Part shown: positions 15,930-23,692 of the stretch, in pieces
Position numbering within the stretch: the first letter of the stretch is position 1
Layout: the number at the start of each line of letters is the position of its first letter
Origin: Cupriavidus pinatubonensis
Lineage (GTDB): Bacteria > Pseudomonadota > Gammaproteobacteria > Burkholderiales > Burkholderiaceae
Direction of reading: 5' to 3'
NCBI RefSeq assembly: GCF_019602855.1
Contig: NZ_CP080767.1
Coordinates: forward strand, 2,790,001 to 2,854,000
DNA: 64,000 nt
Program-made: the position numbers and the translations under genes
The notes under the pieces: generated by a model
Told to the model about the DNA's origin: nothing
Seen by the model: the letters and a program-made list of their open reading frames with translations, nothing else
Databases searched by the model: none

Positions 15930-16850
15930 ATGGAACAACTCGCTCCCCTGATCGCCACCGCGATCAACGCCGGCACACCGCTGTTGCTGGCCGCGCTGGG
16001 CCTGCTTATCAACGAACGCTCCGGCGTGCTCAATCTCGGCGCCGAAGGCATGATGCTGGTCGCCGCCGTGGCCGGATTCATGGTCGGCTACCAGACGCAG
16101 CAGCCGCTGCTCGGCTTTCTTGCCGGCGCCGTGGCCGGCATGCTGATGGCCACGCTGTTCTCGTGGCTCGCGCTCGTGCTCGCGACCAATCAGGTGGCCA
16201 CGGGCCTCGCGCTGTCGATCTTCGGCACGGGCCTGTCGGCCTTCATGGGCCAGCGCTTCGTCGGCTTTGCGATGCCGGCTCAGGCCAAATCGGTCCCGTT
16301 CCTTGCCGACATTCCGTTCATCGGTCCCGCATTCTTCCAGCACCACTGGATGGTGTATTTCAGCCTGCTGCTGTGCTTTGCGATCATGTGGTTCCTGTTC
16401 CGCACGCGCGCCGGCCTGACGCTGCGCGCAATCGGCGAATCGCCAGAATCCGCGCATGCGCTCGGCTATCCGGTGCGCACCATCCGCTTCGGCGCACTGC
16501 TGTTCGGCGGCGCATGCTGCGGCCTGGCAGGCGCGTACCTGTCGCTGGTGTACACGCCGATGTGGGTCGAGAACCTCGTCGCCGGCCGCGGCTGGATCGC
16601 GCTTGCGCTGACCACGTTCGCCACCTGGCGACCGGGCCGCGTACTCGTGGGCGCGTGGCTGTTCGGCGGCGTGACCATTCTGCAGTTCTACCTGCAGGGC
16701 ATCGGCGTGTCGGTGCCGTCGCAGTTCCTGTCGATGCTGCCGTATGCGGCCACCATCGTCGTGCTGGCGCTGATCTCGCGCAACCCGGCCTGGATCCGGC
16801 TCAACATGCCTGCGTCGCTGGGCAAGCCGTTCCGTCCGGGCAATGCCTGA
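15930..16850 (+). CDS. Nucleoside ABC transporter permease (YufQ type)
   Basis: A 306-residue permease with about eight to ten helices and the segment NERSGVLNLGAEGMMLVAA near the N-terminus, which is the hallmark of the smaller permease of BMP-type importers. It forms the channel together with the permease at 14803-15912. A GAGCG ribosome-like site precedes the ATG. The lipoprotein gene follows after 67 bases. Confidence 0.92.
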   Translation: MEQLAPLIATAINAGTPLLLAALGLLINERSGVLNLGAEGMMLVAAVAGFMVGYQTQQPLLGFLAGAVAGMLMATLFSWLALVLATNQVATGLALSIFGTGLSAFMGQRFVGFAMPAQAKSVPFLADIPFIGPAFFQHHWMVYFSLLLCFAIMWFLFRTRAGLTLRAIGESPESAHALGYPVRTIRFGALLFGGACCGLAGAYLSLVYTPMWVENLVAGRGWIALALTTFATWRPGRVLVGAWLFGGVTILQFYLQGIGVSVPSQFLSMLPYAATIVVLALISRNPAWIRLNMPASLGKPFRPGNA

Positions 16851-16917
16851 TGCCGCTGCCGCACACCCATTTCAACGAGCCATCGAACGCAGTCAATATT
16901 CATCACAAGGAGAAATC

Positions 16918-18063
16918 ATGATCGTCACGCGCAGGAAGACCCTGGCGGCCCTGGCCGCCACCGCGCTGCTGGCCCTGGCCGGCTGCGGCAAGAAGGAAGC
17001 CGAGAAGCCGGCCGAGACGGCCGCCCCGGCCTCCGCGCCCGCCGCTGAACAGAAGGCCGAACCGCTCAAGGTCGCCTTCGTCTACATCGGCCCGGTCGGC
17101 GATGCGGGCTGGACATACGCGCACGACGCCGGCCGCAAGGCCGTGGAAGAGAAGTTCGGCGACAAGGTCAAGACCACCTTCGTCGAAAACGTACCCGAGT
17201 CCGCCGCTGACGCCGAGCGCGTGTTCCGCGACCTGGCCAGCCAGGGCAACAAGCTGATCTTCGGCACCACCTTCGGCTACATGGAATCGATGCTGAAAGT
17301 CGCCAAGGAATTCCCGGACGTGAAGTTCGAACACGCCACCGGCTTCAAGACCGCCGACAACCTGGCCCAGTACGATGTGCGCACCTATGAAGGCGCCTAC
17401 CTCGCCGGCGTCGTCGCCGGCAAGATGAGCAAGACGGGCAAGATGGGCGTGGTGGCTTCGGTACCGATTCCCGAAGTGATCCGCAACATCGACTCGTTCA
17501 CGCTGGGCGCGCGCAGCGTCAACCCAAAGGCCACCGTGAAGGTGGTCTGGGTGAACAAGTGGTTCGATCCGGGCAAGGAGCGTGAAGCCGCCACCACGCT
17601 GATCGGCCAGGGCGTGGACATGCTGATGCAGAACACCGACTCCGCCGCCGTGGTGCAGACTGCGCAGGAGAAGGGCGTCTACGCATTCGGCTGGGACAGC
17701 AACATGAGCAAGTTCGGCGAGAAGGCTCACCTTGCCGCATCGGAGATCCAGTGGGGCGTCTACTACAACAAGGTCGTGGACGACGTGCTGAAGAACCAGT
17801 GGAAGAGCAACACCACGTGGTGGGGCCTGAAGGAAGGCATGATCGACCTGAAGGACTTCAACACGGTCGTGCCTGACGACGTGAAGGCACTGGTCGAAGA
17901 GCGCAAGAAGGGCATCGTCGACGGTTCCGCGCCGATCTGGAAGGGTCCGATCAAGGACAATACCGGCAAGGAGCAGATCGCCAAGGACCAGACCGCCGAC
18001 GACAACTTCCTGCACGGCGTGAAGTTCTACGTCGAAGGCGTGGAAGGTAAGATTCCGGGCTGA
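16918..18063 (+). CDS. BMP family substrate-binding lipoprotein
   Basis: A 381-residue lipoprotein with lipobox LALAGC near residue 22, then a low-complexity Ala/Glu/Lys linker. The mature domain has VAFVYIGPVGDAGWTYAHD and FGTTFGYMESM, which match the PnrA/Med (Bmp) family binding purine nucleosides or similar ligands. The ATG at 16918 has AAGGAG seven bases upstream; the frame open from 16843 is too long for a signal peptide. It is the last gene of the importer operon and sits on the outer face of the inner membrane. Confidence 0.94.
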   Translation: MIVTRRKTLAALAATALLALAGCGKKEAEKPAETAAPASAPAAEQKAEPLKVAFVYIGPVGDAGWTYAHDAGRKAVEEKFGDKVKTTFVENVPESAADAERVFRDLASQGNKLIFGTTFGYMESMLKVAKEFPDVKFEHATGFKTADNLAQYDVRTYEGAYLAGVVAGKMSKTGKMGVVASVPIPEVIRNIDSFTLGARSVNPKATVKVVWVNKWFDPGKEREAATTLIGQGVDMLMQNTDSAAVVQTAQEKGVYAFGWDSNMSKFGEKAHLAASEIQWGVYYNKVVDDVLKNQWKSNTTWWGLKEGMIDLKDFNTVVPDDVKALVEERKKGIVDGSAPIWKGPIKDNTGKEQIAKDQTADDNFLHGVKFYVEGVEGKIPG

Positions 18064-18106
18064 TTTTCCAGTCCGTTTCCGGCATGCCGTGCTAGCGTGC
18101 CGGCCC

Positions 18107-18125
18107 GCCCCGGCCCTGCCGGGGC
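18107..18125 (+). terminator. Weak hairpin after the BMP gene
   Basis: GCCCCGG, loop CCCTG, CCGGGGC, 43 bases after the BMP stop. The following bases are C/T-rich but lack a real T-run, so termination here is uncertain. Confidence 0.3.
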
Positions 18126-18244
18126 GCACCCCTCGTCTCTTTCCCCGCCCCCGTTTTCCTGCGGAACTTGAAGCCGATCGGATCGGCCCAAGCTATCTGT
18201 GCATGCGCCGATGGCTGGCGCCTGCAATGTGAAGGAGGCCTCTC

Positions 18245-18538
18245 ATGTGGAAGCGTTTTTCGGCCCTGTGGACGTTGGTGCGTCGCGATGGTCGGCTGTT
18301 CTGGTATGCGCTGCGGCATCCGGATGCGCCGGCGTGGCTGAAGCCGGCGGCGTTTGGGTTGCTGTTCTATGCGATCTCGCCCATCGACCTGATTCCGGAC
18401 TTCATTGCCGGACTAGGCATCGTCGATGATGTCGTGTTGATCCCGCTCGCGGTCCACCTGATCCTCAAGCGCCTGCCCCCGCATATCCTCCGGCAGGCCG
18501 AGGCGCGCGCGACTGCCACCACCGTCCACTCGCGCTGA
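18245..18538 (+). CDS. YkvA/DUF1232 small membrane protein
   Basis: A 97-residue protein with the DUF1232 core: LLFYAISPIDLIPDFIAGLGIVDD, where the SPIDLIPDFIP-like motif is the family signature, set in hydrophobic helices. The function of the family is unknown. A strong ribosome site (GAAGGAGG) lies seven bases before the ATG. It stands alone, with a very stable terminator right after it. Confidence 0.9.
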   Translation: MWKRFSALWTLVRRDGRLFWYALRHPDAPAWLKPAAFGLLFYAISPIDLIPDFIAGLGIVDDVVLIPLAVHLILKRLPPHILRQAEARATATTVHSR

Positions 18539-18550
18539 GCGCCTGGACGG

Positions 18551-18585
18551 AAAAGCCCCCGGACGGCATGCCGTCCGGGGGCTTT
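18551..18585. terminator. Bidirectional terminator (28-bp perfect palindrome)
   Basis: AAAAGCCCCCGGACGGCA and its exact complement, ending GGGGGCTTTC: a perfect hairpin with 14-bp arms centred at 18568/18569, flanked by A's on the left and T's on the right. It lies between the convergent DUF1232 and quinone oxidoreductase genes and can serve both. Confidence 0.88.
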
Positions 18586-18605
18586 CTCATGCAGTGCGTG
18601 ATGCT

Positions 18606-19583
18606 TCAGCGCGGCAGCAGAATGGTCGATCCGGTCGTCTTGCGCGATTCGAGATCACGGTGCGCCTGCGCCACATCCGCCAGCGCATACCGCTGCCGCA
18701 CATCGATCTTCACCTTGCCACTGCTGACCACATCAAACAGATCCGCAACCATCGGCTCCAGCAATTCACGATGTACCACATACGTCATCAACGTTGGCCG
18801 CGTCAGCCGCAGTGAACCCTTGTTGCCAAGCACCGAGATATCAAACGGGGGCACCGGTCCGGAAGCACTCCCGAAGCTCACCATCGTCCCACGCGGCGCC
18901 AGGCAATCCAGCGAGCCACGGAAGGTGTCCGCGCCGATCGAGTCATACACGGCCGGCACGCCCTTGCCGCCAGTGATTTCCTTTACCCGATCCACGAACG
19001 ATTCACGCGTGTAGACGACGGTATGCGTGCAGCCATGCGCGCGCGCCAGCTCCGCCTTCTCGTCGCTGCCGACCGTGCCGATCACCGTGACGCCAAGCGC
19101 CTTCAGCCATTGGCAAGCGATCAGCCCGACGCCGCCGGCCGCGGCATGCAGCAGCACCGTGTCGCCAGCCTGAACGCGATAGCTGTCGCGAATCAGGTAC
19201 TGCACGGTCAGACCCTGCAGCATCATCGCCGCGCCCTGCTCGAACGAGATCGATTCGGGCAGGCGCACCACGATATCGGCCGGCATCACACGCACCTGCG
19301 AATAGGCGCCGTTCGGGCGGCCAGCGTAGGCCACGCGGTCGCCCACGCTCAGGTGTGCCACGCCCTCGCCCACCGCTTCGACCACGCCCGCGCCTTCCAT
19401 GCCCAGCCCACCAGGCAGCGGCTGCTTGTAGAGGCCGGTGCGGAAATAGACGTCGATAAAGTTCAGGCCCACCGCTTCATGACGCACACGAACTTCGCCC
19501 GGGCCGGGCTCGCCCACTTCCACATCGACCCACTGCATCACTTCCGGTCCGCCGGTCTGTTCGATCCGGATGGCTTTGGTCAT
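18606..19583 (-). CDS. NADPH:quinone oxidoreductase (zinc-independent MDR family)
   Basis: A 325-residue medium-chain reductase of the Qor/zeta-crystallin type. The N-terminal GroES-like part has GLNFIDVYFRTGLY, the hallmark of quinone reductases, and lacks the zinc-binding Cys of alcohol dehydrogenases. The nucleotide-binding part has AAAGGVGLIACQWLKALG, followed by YDSIGADTFRGSLDCL. It reduces quinones with NADPH in the cytoplasm. The ATG at 19583 has AGAAG eight bases upstream; an in-frame ATG two codons earlier (19589) is possible. It is followed upstream by mgsA on the same strand, 32 bases away. Confidence 0.93.
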   Translation of the reverse strand: MTKAIRIEQTGGPEVMQWVDVEVGEPGPGEVRVRHEAVGLNFIDVYFRTGLYKQPLPGGLGMEGAGVVEAVGEGVAHLSVGDRVAYAGRPNGAYSQVRVMPADIVVRLPESISFEQGAAMMLQGLTVQYLIRDSYRVQAGDTVLLHAAAGGVGLIACQWLKALGVTVIGTVGSDEKAELARAHGCTHTVVYTRESFVDRVKEITGGKGVPAVYDSIGADTFRGSLDCLAPRGTMVSFGSASGPVPPFDISVLGNKGSLRLTRPTLMTYVVHRELLEPMVADLFDVVSSGKVKIDVRQRYALADVAQAHRDLESRKTTGSTILLPR

Positions 19584-19615
19584 TGGCATGTCTTCTGTCT
19601 CGATATGGGCTTCGT

Positions 19616-20005
19616 TCAGGGCTGCGCTTCGACGCGGCTCAGCTCGGCGATCAGCAGGTCGGCCGTGGCCACGTTGGTCGCGCACGGCACGTTGTGCACG
19701 TCGCAGGCGCGCACCAGCGCATTGATGTCCGGTTCGTGCGGCTGCGGCGTCATCGGATCGCGCAGGAAGATTACGGCACGCACGCGCCCTTCCGCGAGTT
19801 GCGCGCCGATCTGCAGGTCGCCGCCCCACGGCCCCGACAGCATGCGGGTCACATCGAGCTTGACTTCATCGATCAGCCGGCCGCCGGTGGTGCCGGTCGC
19901 GAGCAGTTCGCACTGCGAAAGGAATTCGCGGTGACGCGTGGCAAAGGCAACGATGTCGTCTTTCTTGTGGTCGTGTGCAATCAGGGCGATACGTGGGCGG
20001 GTCAT
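19616..20005 (-). CDS. mgsA: Methylglyoxal synthase
   Basis: A 129-residue protein matching MgsA, which converts dihydroxyacetone phosphate to methylglyoxal and phosphate. Visible motifs: IALIAHDHKKDD at the N-terminus, TGTTGG in the phosphate-binding loop, LSGPWGGDLQIGA and FLRDPMTPQPHEPDI. The length is slightly below that of E. coli MgsA (152), as in many proteobacteria. The ATG at 20005 starts the MTRPRIALIAHD sequence; earlier codons read into non-homologous sequence. It lies in line with the quinone oxidoreductase and SDR genes on the minus strand and may be cotranscribed. Confidence 0.93.
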   Translation of the reverse strand: MTRPRIALIAHDHKKDDIVAFATRHREFLSQCELLATGTTGGRLIDEVKLDVTRMLSGPWGGDLQIGAQLAEGRVRAVIFLRDPMTPQPHEPDINALVRACDVHNVPCATNVATADLLIAELSRVEAQP

Positions 20006-20070
20006 CAAGAATCCTTGTTGCGGTAAGCGACTGCGGGTGGAGTGCGGCCAGTACCGGGGCCGCGCCGGGT

Positions 20071-20859
20071 TCAGAACGTGCCGGGGTAGGCGCCGCCGTC
20101 GAGCAGGATGTTCTGCGCCGTGATGTACGCGGCCTGTCGGCTGCACAGGAACGCACACGTTGCACCGAACTCGGCCGGGTCGCCGAAGCGCCGCGACGGG
20201 TTCAGCGCGGCGCGGCGTTGCGCGACTTCATCCACGGTCAGGTTCGCCTTCTGGGCGGCGCCTTCCATGGTCTTGAACAGGCGGTCGGTATTGAACGGCC
20301 CCGGCAGCAGGTTGTTGACGGTCACGCCGTGCTGCGCCACTTCGCGCGCCAGGCCGGCGATGAAGCCGGTCAGGCCCGAGCGCGCGCCGTTGGACAGGCC
20401 CAGCACATCGATCGGCGCCTTCACCGCGCCGCTCGTGATGTTGATGATGCGGCCCCACTTGCGCGCGATCATGCCGTCGACGGTGGCCTTGATCAGTTCG
20501 ATCGGGGTCAGCATGTTGGCGTCGAGCGCGGCCAGCCACGCTTCGCGGTCCCAGTCGCGGAAATTGCCCGGTGGCGGGCCGCCGGCGTTGTTAACGAGGA
20601 TATCGAGGTCGCCAAGCTTGGCCACGGCGTCCAGCGCGGCCTTGCGGCCTTCCGGCTTGGTGATGTCCGTGGCCACGGCGACCACGCGGCGGCCATGGCG
20701 TGCACGCAGGCCCGCGGCGGCCTTTTCCAGCGCCTCGGCGCCGCGCGCCACGATCACGACATCAACGCCTTCGGCCGCCAGCGCGTCCGCGCAGGCGAAA
20801 CCAAGGCCCTTGCTCGCGCCACACACCAGTGCATGCTTGCCACGCAGTCCCAGATCCAT
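20071..20859 (-). CDS. SDR-family oxidoreductase lacking the usual Tyr-Lys pair
   Basis: A 262-residue Rossmann-fold protein of the short-chain dehydrogenase family. The cofactor loop GASKGLGFACADAL and the NNAGGPPPG strand are normal. In the active-site region the sequence is ITSGAVKAPIDVLGLSNGARSGLTGF: the Ser is present, but the expected Tyr-x3-Lys is replaced by Ser/Leu and Arg. Proteins of this subtype are often annotated as 3-oxoacyl-ACP-reductase-like. Activity is therefore uncertain. It is preceded upstream by the DMT transporter gene on the same strand, 74 bases away. Confidence 0.88.
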   Translation of the reverse strand: MDLGLRGKHALVCGASKGLGFACADALAAEGVDVVIVARGAEALEKAAAGLRARHGRRVVAVATDITKPEGRKAALDAVAKLGDLDILVNNAGGPPPGNFRDWDREAWLAALDANMLTPIELIKATVDGMIARKWGRIINITSGAVKAPIDVLGLSNGARSGLTGFIAGLAREVAQHGVTVNNLLPGPFNTDRLFKTMEGAAQKANLTVDEVAQRRAALNPSRRFGDPAEFGATCAFLCSRQAAYITAQNILLDGGAYPGTF

Positions 20860-20933
20860 TTCTCGCTCTCCTTGTTGGCTTGTTTGCTTGTATAGCTTTC
20901 AGGTTCGCTGTCGTCGCGCGGCTTGGTGCGTTA

Positions 20934-21833
20934 TCACGCTTTGCGCGCCGACAGCAGGTACATTCCGCCCAATACCAGTGCACTGCCCGCGAGCTGCACG
21001 CCGCTGACCGGTTCGTCGAGCAGCCAGAACGCGAGGAACAGCGTCGACACCGGGCCGACCATGCCGGCCTGCGAGGCCATCGGCGCGCCGATGCGGGCCA
21101 CGGCCACCATCGTCATCGACACGGGCAGCACGGTGCAGAACACCGCGTTGACGAGTGACAGCCACATCACTGGCGCCGGCTGCGCGAGTTCGGCCACGGG
21201 GCGCCCGAGCGCCAGGTACTGCAGTACGCAGCATGCCGTGGACACGCACATTGCGTAGGCCACCAGCCGCAGCGAGCCAATGCGCTGCACCAGCTCGCCG
21301 CTCAGGATCAGGTAGATACCATACGTCAAGGCGCTGCCCAGCACCAGCGCGCCACCAAGCCACACCCTGGCGCCGCTGACATCGAGATCATGCGCAAACA
21401 CCAGCACAATGCCCGCATAGGCCAGCAGCAGCGATATCCATTGGCGCGCGGCGATCGGACGCCGGAACAGCAGCGCCGTGGCCAGCAGCACGAACGACGG
21501 CGTCAGGAACAGGATCAGCCGTTCAAGCCCTGCGGTGATGTACTGCAAGCCCAGGAAATCCATGAAGCTCGACAGGTAATAACCGATGAAGCCGAGGAAC
21601 ACCACACGCGCACGGTCCGCCCACGACAGCGCGGGCAGGCGCCGCGACTGCCACCAGCCGATCGCCATGAACAGCGGCACGGCGAACAGCATGCGCAGCG
21701 TGATCACCATGACGGCATCGACGTTGTAGCGGTACATCAGCTTGGCGACGATGGCCTTGGCGGAAAACAGCATGGCGCCAATGGCCGCGATGGCCAGGCC
21801 CGAACGCTGCGACGACGGCAGCGCGGCGGGCAT
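20934..21833 (-). CDS. EamA/DMT family transporter
   Basis: A 299-residue membrane protein with about ten helices, arranged as two repeated EamA domains (first half to about 145, second from about 155). The C-terminal repeat contains GAPMASQAGMVGPVSTLFLAFWLLDEPVS, typical of drug/metabolite exporters of the RhaT/EamA group. The ATG at 21833 gives a short cytoplasmic start before the first helix; the long frame upstream is rejected. The substrate cannot be read from the sequence. Confidence 0.9.
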   Translation of the reverse strand: MPAALPSSQRSGLAIAAIGAMLFSAKAIVAKLMYRYNVDAVMVITLRMLFAVPLFMAIGWWQSRRLPALSWADRARVVFLGFIGYYLSSFMDFLGLQYITAGLERLILFLTPSFVLLATALLFRRPIAARQWISLLLAYAGIVLVFAHDLDVSGARVWLGGALVLGSALTYGIYLILSGELVQRIGSLRLVAYAMCVSTACCVLQYLALGRPVAELAQPAPVMWLSLVNAVFCTVLPVSMTMVAVARIGAPMASQAGMVGPVSTLFLAFWLLDEPVSGVQLAGSALVLGGMYLLSARKA

Positions 21834-22080
21834 GGCAAGGGATTTCTGTGAAGCTGGCACGGGGAAATACGAGGGGACAAAGCGGCCGCCGCAGCCGTGG
21901 CCGGCCGGGTCGGCAAAGACGACCAGACGATTGTATGCGAAAAGAGGCATTGGCATCGGCCTACCACCGGGTATGCCTCCGCGCGGGCGCATTTGCCTAC
22001 AATGGGCGCTTCCGCGCGCGGCCGGCAAGCGGCCACGCGCGGGCAGAACAACACAACCCGTACGAGGAGATTCCCGCACC

Positions 22081-23091
22081 ATGCCGCAACGCCCTGCCCT
22101 TCGCCGCCGCCGCACTACGCTGATCGCCCTGTCGCTCGGTGCCGCCGCGGCCGCCACGCTCGGCACCCTGCCGCTGGCTGCCAGCGCGGCCGACGCGTTT
22201 CCGTCCAAGCCGATCCGCTTTGTCGTCCCGTACGCGGCCGGCGGCACCACGGATCTCGTGGCACGCACCGTCGGCCAGCGCGTCGCGGAAAAACTGGGCC
22301 AGCCCGTGGTCATCGAGAACCGGCCAGGCGCCGGTGGCAACATCGGCATGGAAGCCGTGGCCAAGGCCCCGGCCGATGGCTACACCATTGGCTTCGGTGC
22401 GATCTCGACCAACGCGTTGAATCCGCATATCTACAAGCACGTCCCGTTCGACCCGCGCAAGGACTTCACGGCCATCAGCCTGCTCGGCACGTCGACGATC
22501 GTGCTGGAAGTGAGCGCGTCGCTGCCGGTCAAGACTGTGCCCGAGCTGATCGCCTACGCCAAGGCGCATCCGGGTCTCACGTACGCGACCGCCGGCACCG
22601 GCACGTCGATGCACCTGGCCGGCGCGATGTTCTCGCAGATGACGCAGACGGGCCTCACGCACGTGCCGTACAAGGGCAGCAGTCCGGCGATCAACGACAT
22701 GCTGGGCGGCCATATCGGCGTGATGTTCGACAACTTGCCCGCTTCGTTGCCGCATATCCAGGCAGGCAAGCTGCGCGCGCTGGCCGTCGCTGGCAAGAGC
22801 CGTTCGCCGTCGCTGCCTGACGTGCCCACGCTAGCGGAAGCCGGCCTGTCCGGCTATGCGGTGGAACCGTGGTTCGGCGTCTATGGTCCGGCCAACCTGC
22901 CCGCGTCCGTGGTGCAGGCACTCAACGCCGCCTTCGTCGAAGCGCTGGGCCGCGCCGACGTGCGCGAAAAACTCACGCAGGCCGGCTTCAACCCGAAGGG
23001 CTCGAGCGCCGTGGAACTCCAGACCCTGACGCTGCAGGAGTACGACCGCTTCGGCAAGGTGGCGAAATCCGCTGCCATCACGGTCGAATAA
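22081..23091 (+). CDS. Bug/TctC family tripartite tricarboxylate binding protein
   Basis: A 336-residue periplasmic binding protein. The Arg-rich start is followed by a signal peptide ending ...ASAADAFP; the mature part begins with FPSKPIRFVVPYAAGGTTD, the standard Bug signature, and has VIENRPGAGGNIGME and GHIGVMFDNLPASLPHI. Bug proteins are very numerous in Cupriavidus and Bordetella and bind diverse carboxylates. AGGAG lies about 13 bases before the ATG. The next gene is the MarR regulator of the nicotinate locus, so a heteroaromatic or organic acid ligand is possible, but this is only context. Confidence 0.93.
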   Translation: MPQRPALRRRRTTLIALSLGAAAAATLGTLPLAASAADAFPSKPIRFVVPYAAGGTTDLVARTVGQRVAEKLGQPVVIENRPGAGGNIGMEAVAKAPADGYTIGFGAISTNALNPHIYKHVPFDPRKDFTAISLLGTSTIVLEVSASLPVKTVPELIAYAKAHPGLTYATAGTGTSMHLAGAMFSQMTQTGLTHVPYKGSSPAINDMLGGHIGVMFDNLPASLPHIQAGKLRALAVAGKSRSPSLPDVPTLAEAGLSGYAVEPWFGVYGPANLPASVVQALNAAFVEALGRADVREKLTQAGFNPKGSSAVELQTLTLQEYDRFGKVAKSAAITVE

Positions 23092-23143
23092 GCAGGTTCG
23101 CCGGTATACTCGGGGGCACACTTTCCATCGCAGTACGATCGAC

Positions 23144-23620
23144 GTGCCCTCCTCTTCCGACCAGCCTGCCGGCAGCGACACCGGCTACGACTTCACCGAA
23201 CAGGTGGGCCATCTGCTGCGCCGCGCGTATCAGCGCCACGTGGCCATCTTCCAGCAGACCATTCCCGATTCGCAGCTTACGGCTGCGCAATTCGTCGTGC
23301 TGTGCGCGGTCAGGGACCGGCAACCGTGTTCACTGAATGAAGTGGTACGCGCCACGGCGATCGACCAGGCGACGGTGCGCGGCATCATCGAGCGGCTGAA
23401 GGCACGCAAGCTGATCTCGGTGTCGCACGATCCGAATGACCGGCGCAAGGTGGTGGTGACGGTGACGGACGATGGCCTCGCATTGATCGACGAGACGGTG
23501 CCGTTTGCGAAGCAGATCTCGGAGCAGACGTTTGGTGCCCTGAATCCGGCGGAGCGGGTGGCGGTGACTTATCTGCTGCGCAAGATGAGCGAGATTGATG
23601 AGGGGAACGGTGGTAGTTGA
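23144..23620 (+). CDS. nicR: MarR family regulator, NicR-like
   Basis: A 158-residue winged-helix regulator of the MarR family. The helix-turn-helix falls at about residues 60-90 (LNEVVRATAIDQATVRGIIERL), followed by the wing DPNDRRKVVVTVTDDG. The start is a GTG at 23144, 34 bases after a TATACT (23105-23110) that could be a -10. Nicotinate catabolic clusters of the nic type contain a MarR repressor (NicR) that answers to 6-hydroxynicotinate, and this is the only MarR gene near the cluster. The symbol therefore rests on context. A likely target is the 14-bp operator found at both nicE and nicC promoters. Confidence 0.7.
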   Translation: MPSSSDQPAGSDTGYDFTEQVGHLLRRAYQRHVAIFQQTIPDSQLTAAQFVVLCAVRDRQPCSLNEVVRATAIDQATVRGIIERLKARKLISVSHDPNDRRKVVVTVTDDGLALIDETVPFAKQISEQTFGALNPAERVAVTYLLRKMSEIDEGNGGS

Positions 23621-23646
23621 GCAGCCCCGCTAGTAGTGCCGCCGGT

Positions 23647-23680
23647 TTGCTCCCCTCTCCCGCCAGCGGGAAGGGAGCAA
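23647..23680. repeat. Imperfect hairpin between convergent genes, REP-like
   Basis: TTGCTCCC-ct-CTCCCGC-ca-GCGGGAAGGGAGCAA forms a long imperfect stem between the MarR gene and the convergent molybdenum subunit gene. Similar CTCTCCCGC..GCGGGAGAG hairpins are common dispersed elements in betaproteobacterial genomes. No T-run follows, so it may act as a REP element or a weak terminator. Confidence 0.45.
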
Positions 23681-23692
23681 GACAGCGGATTG

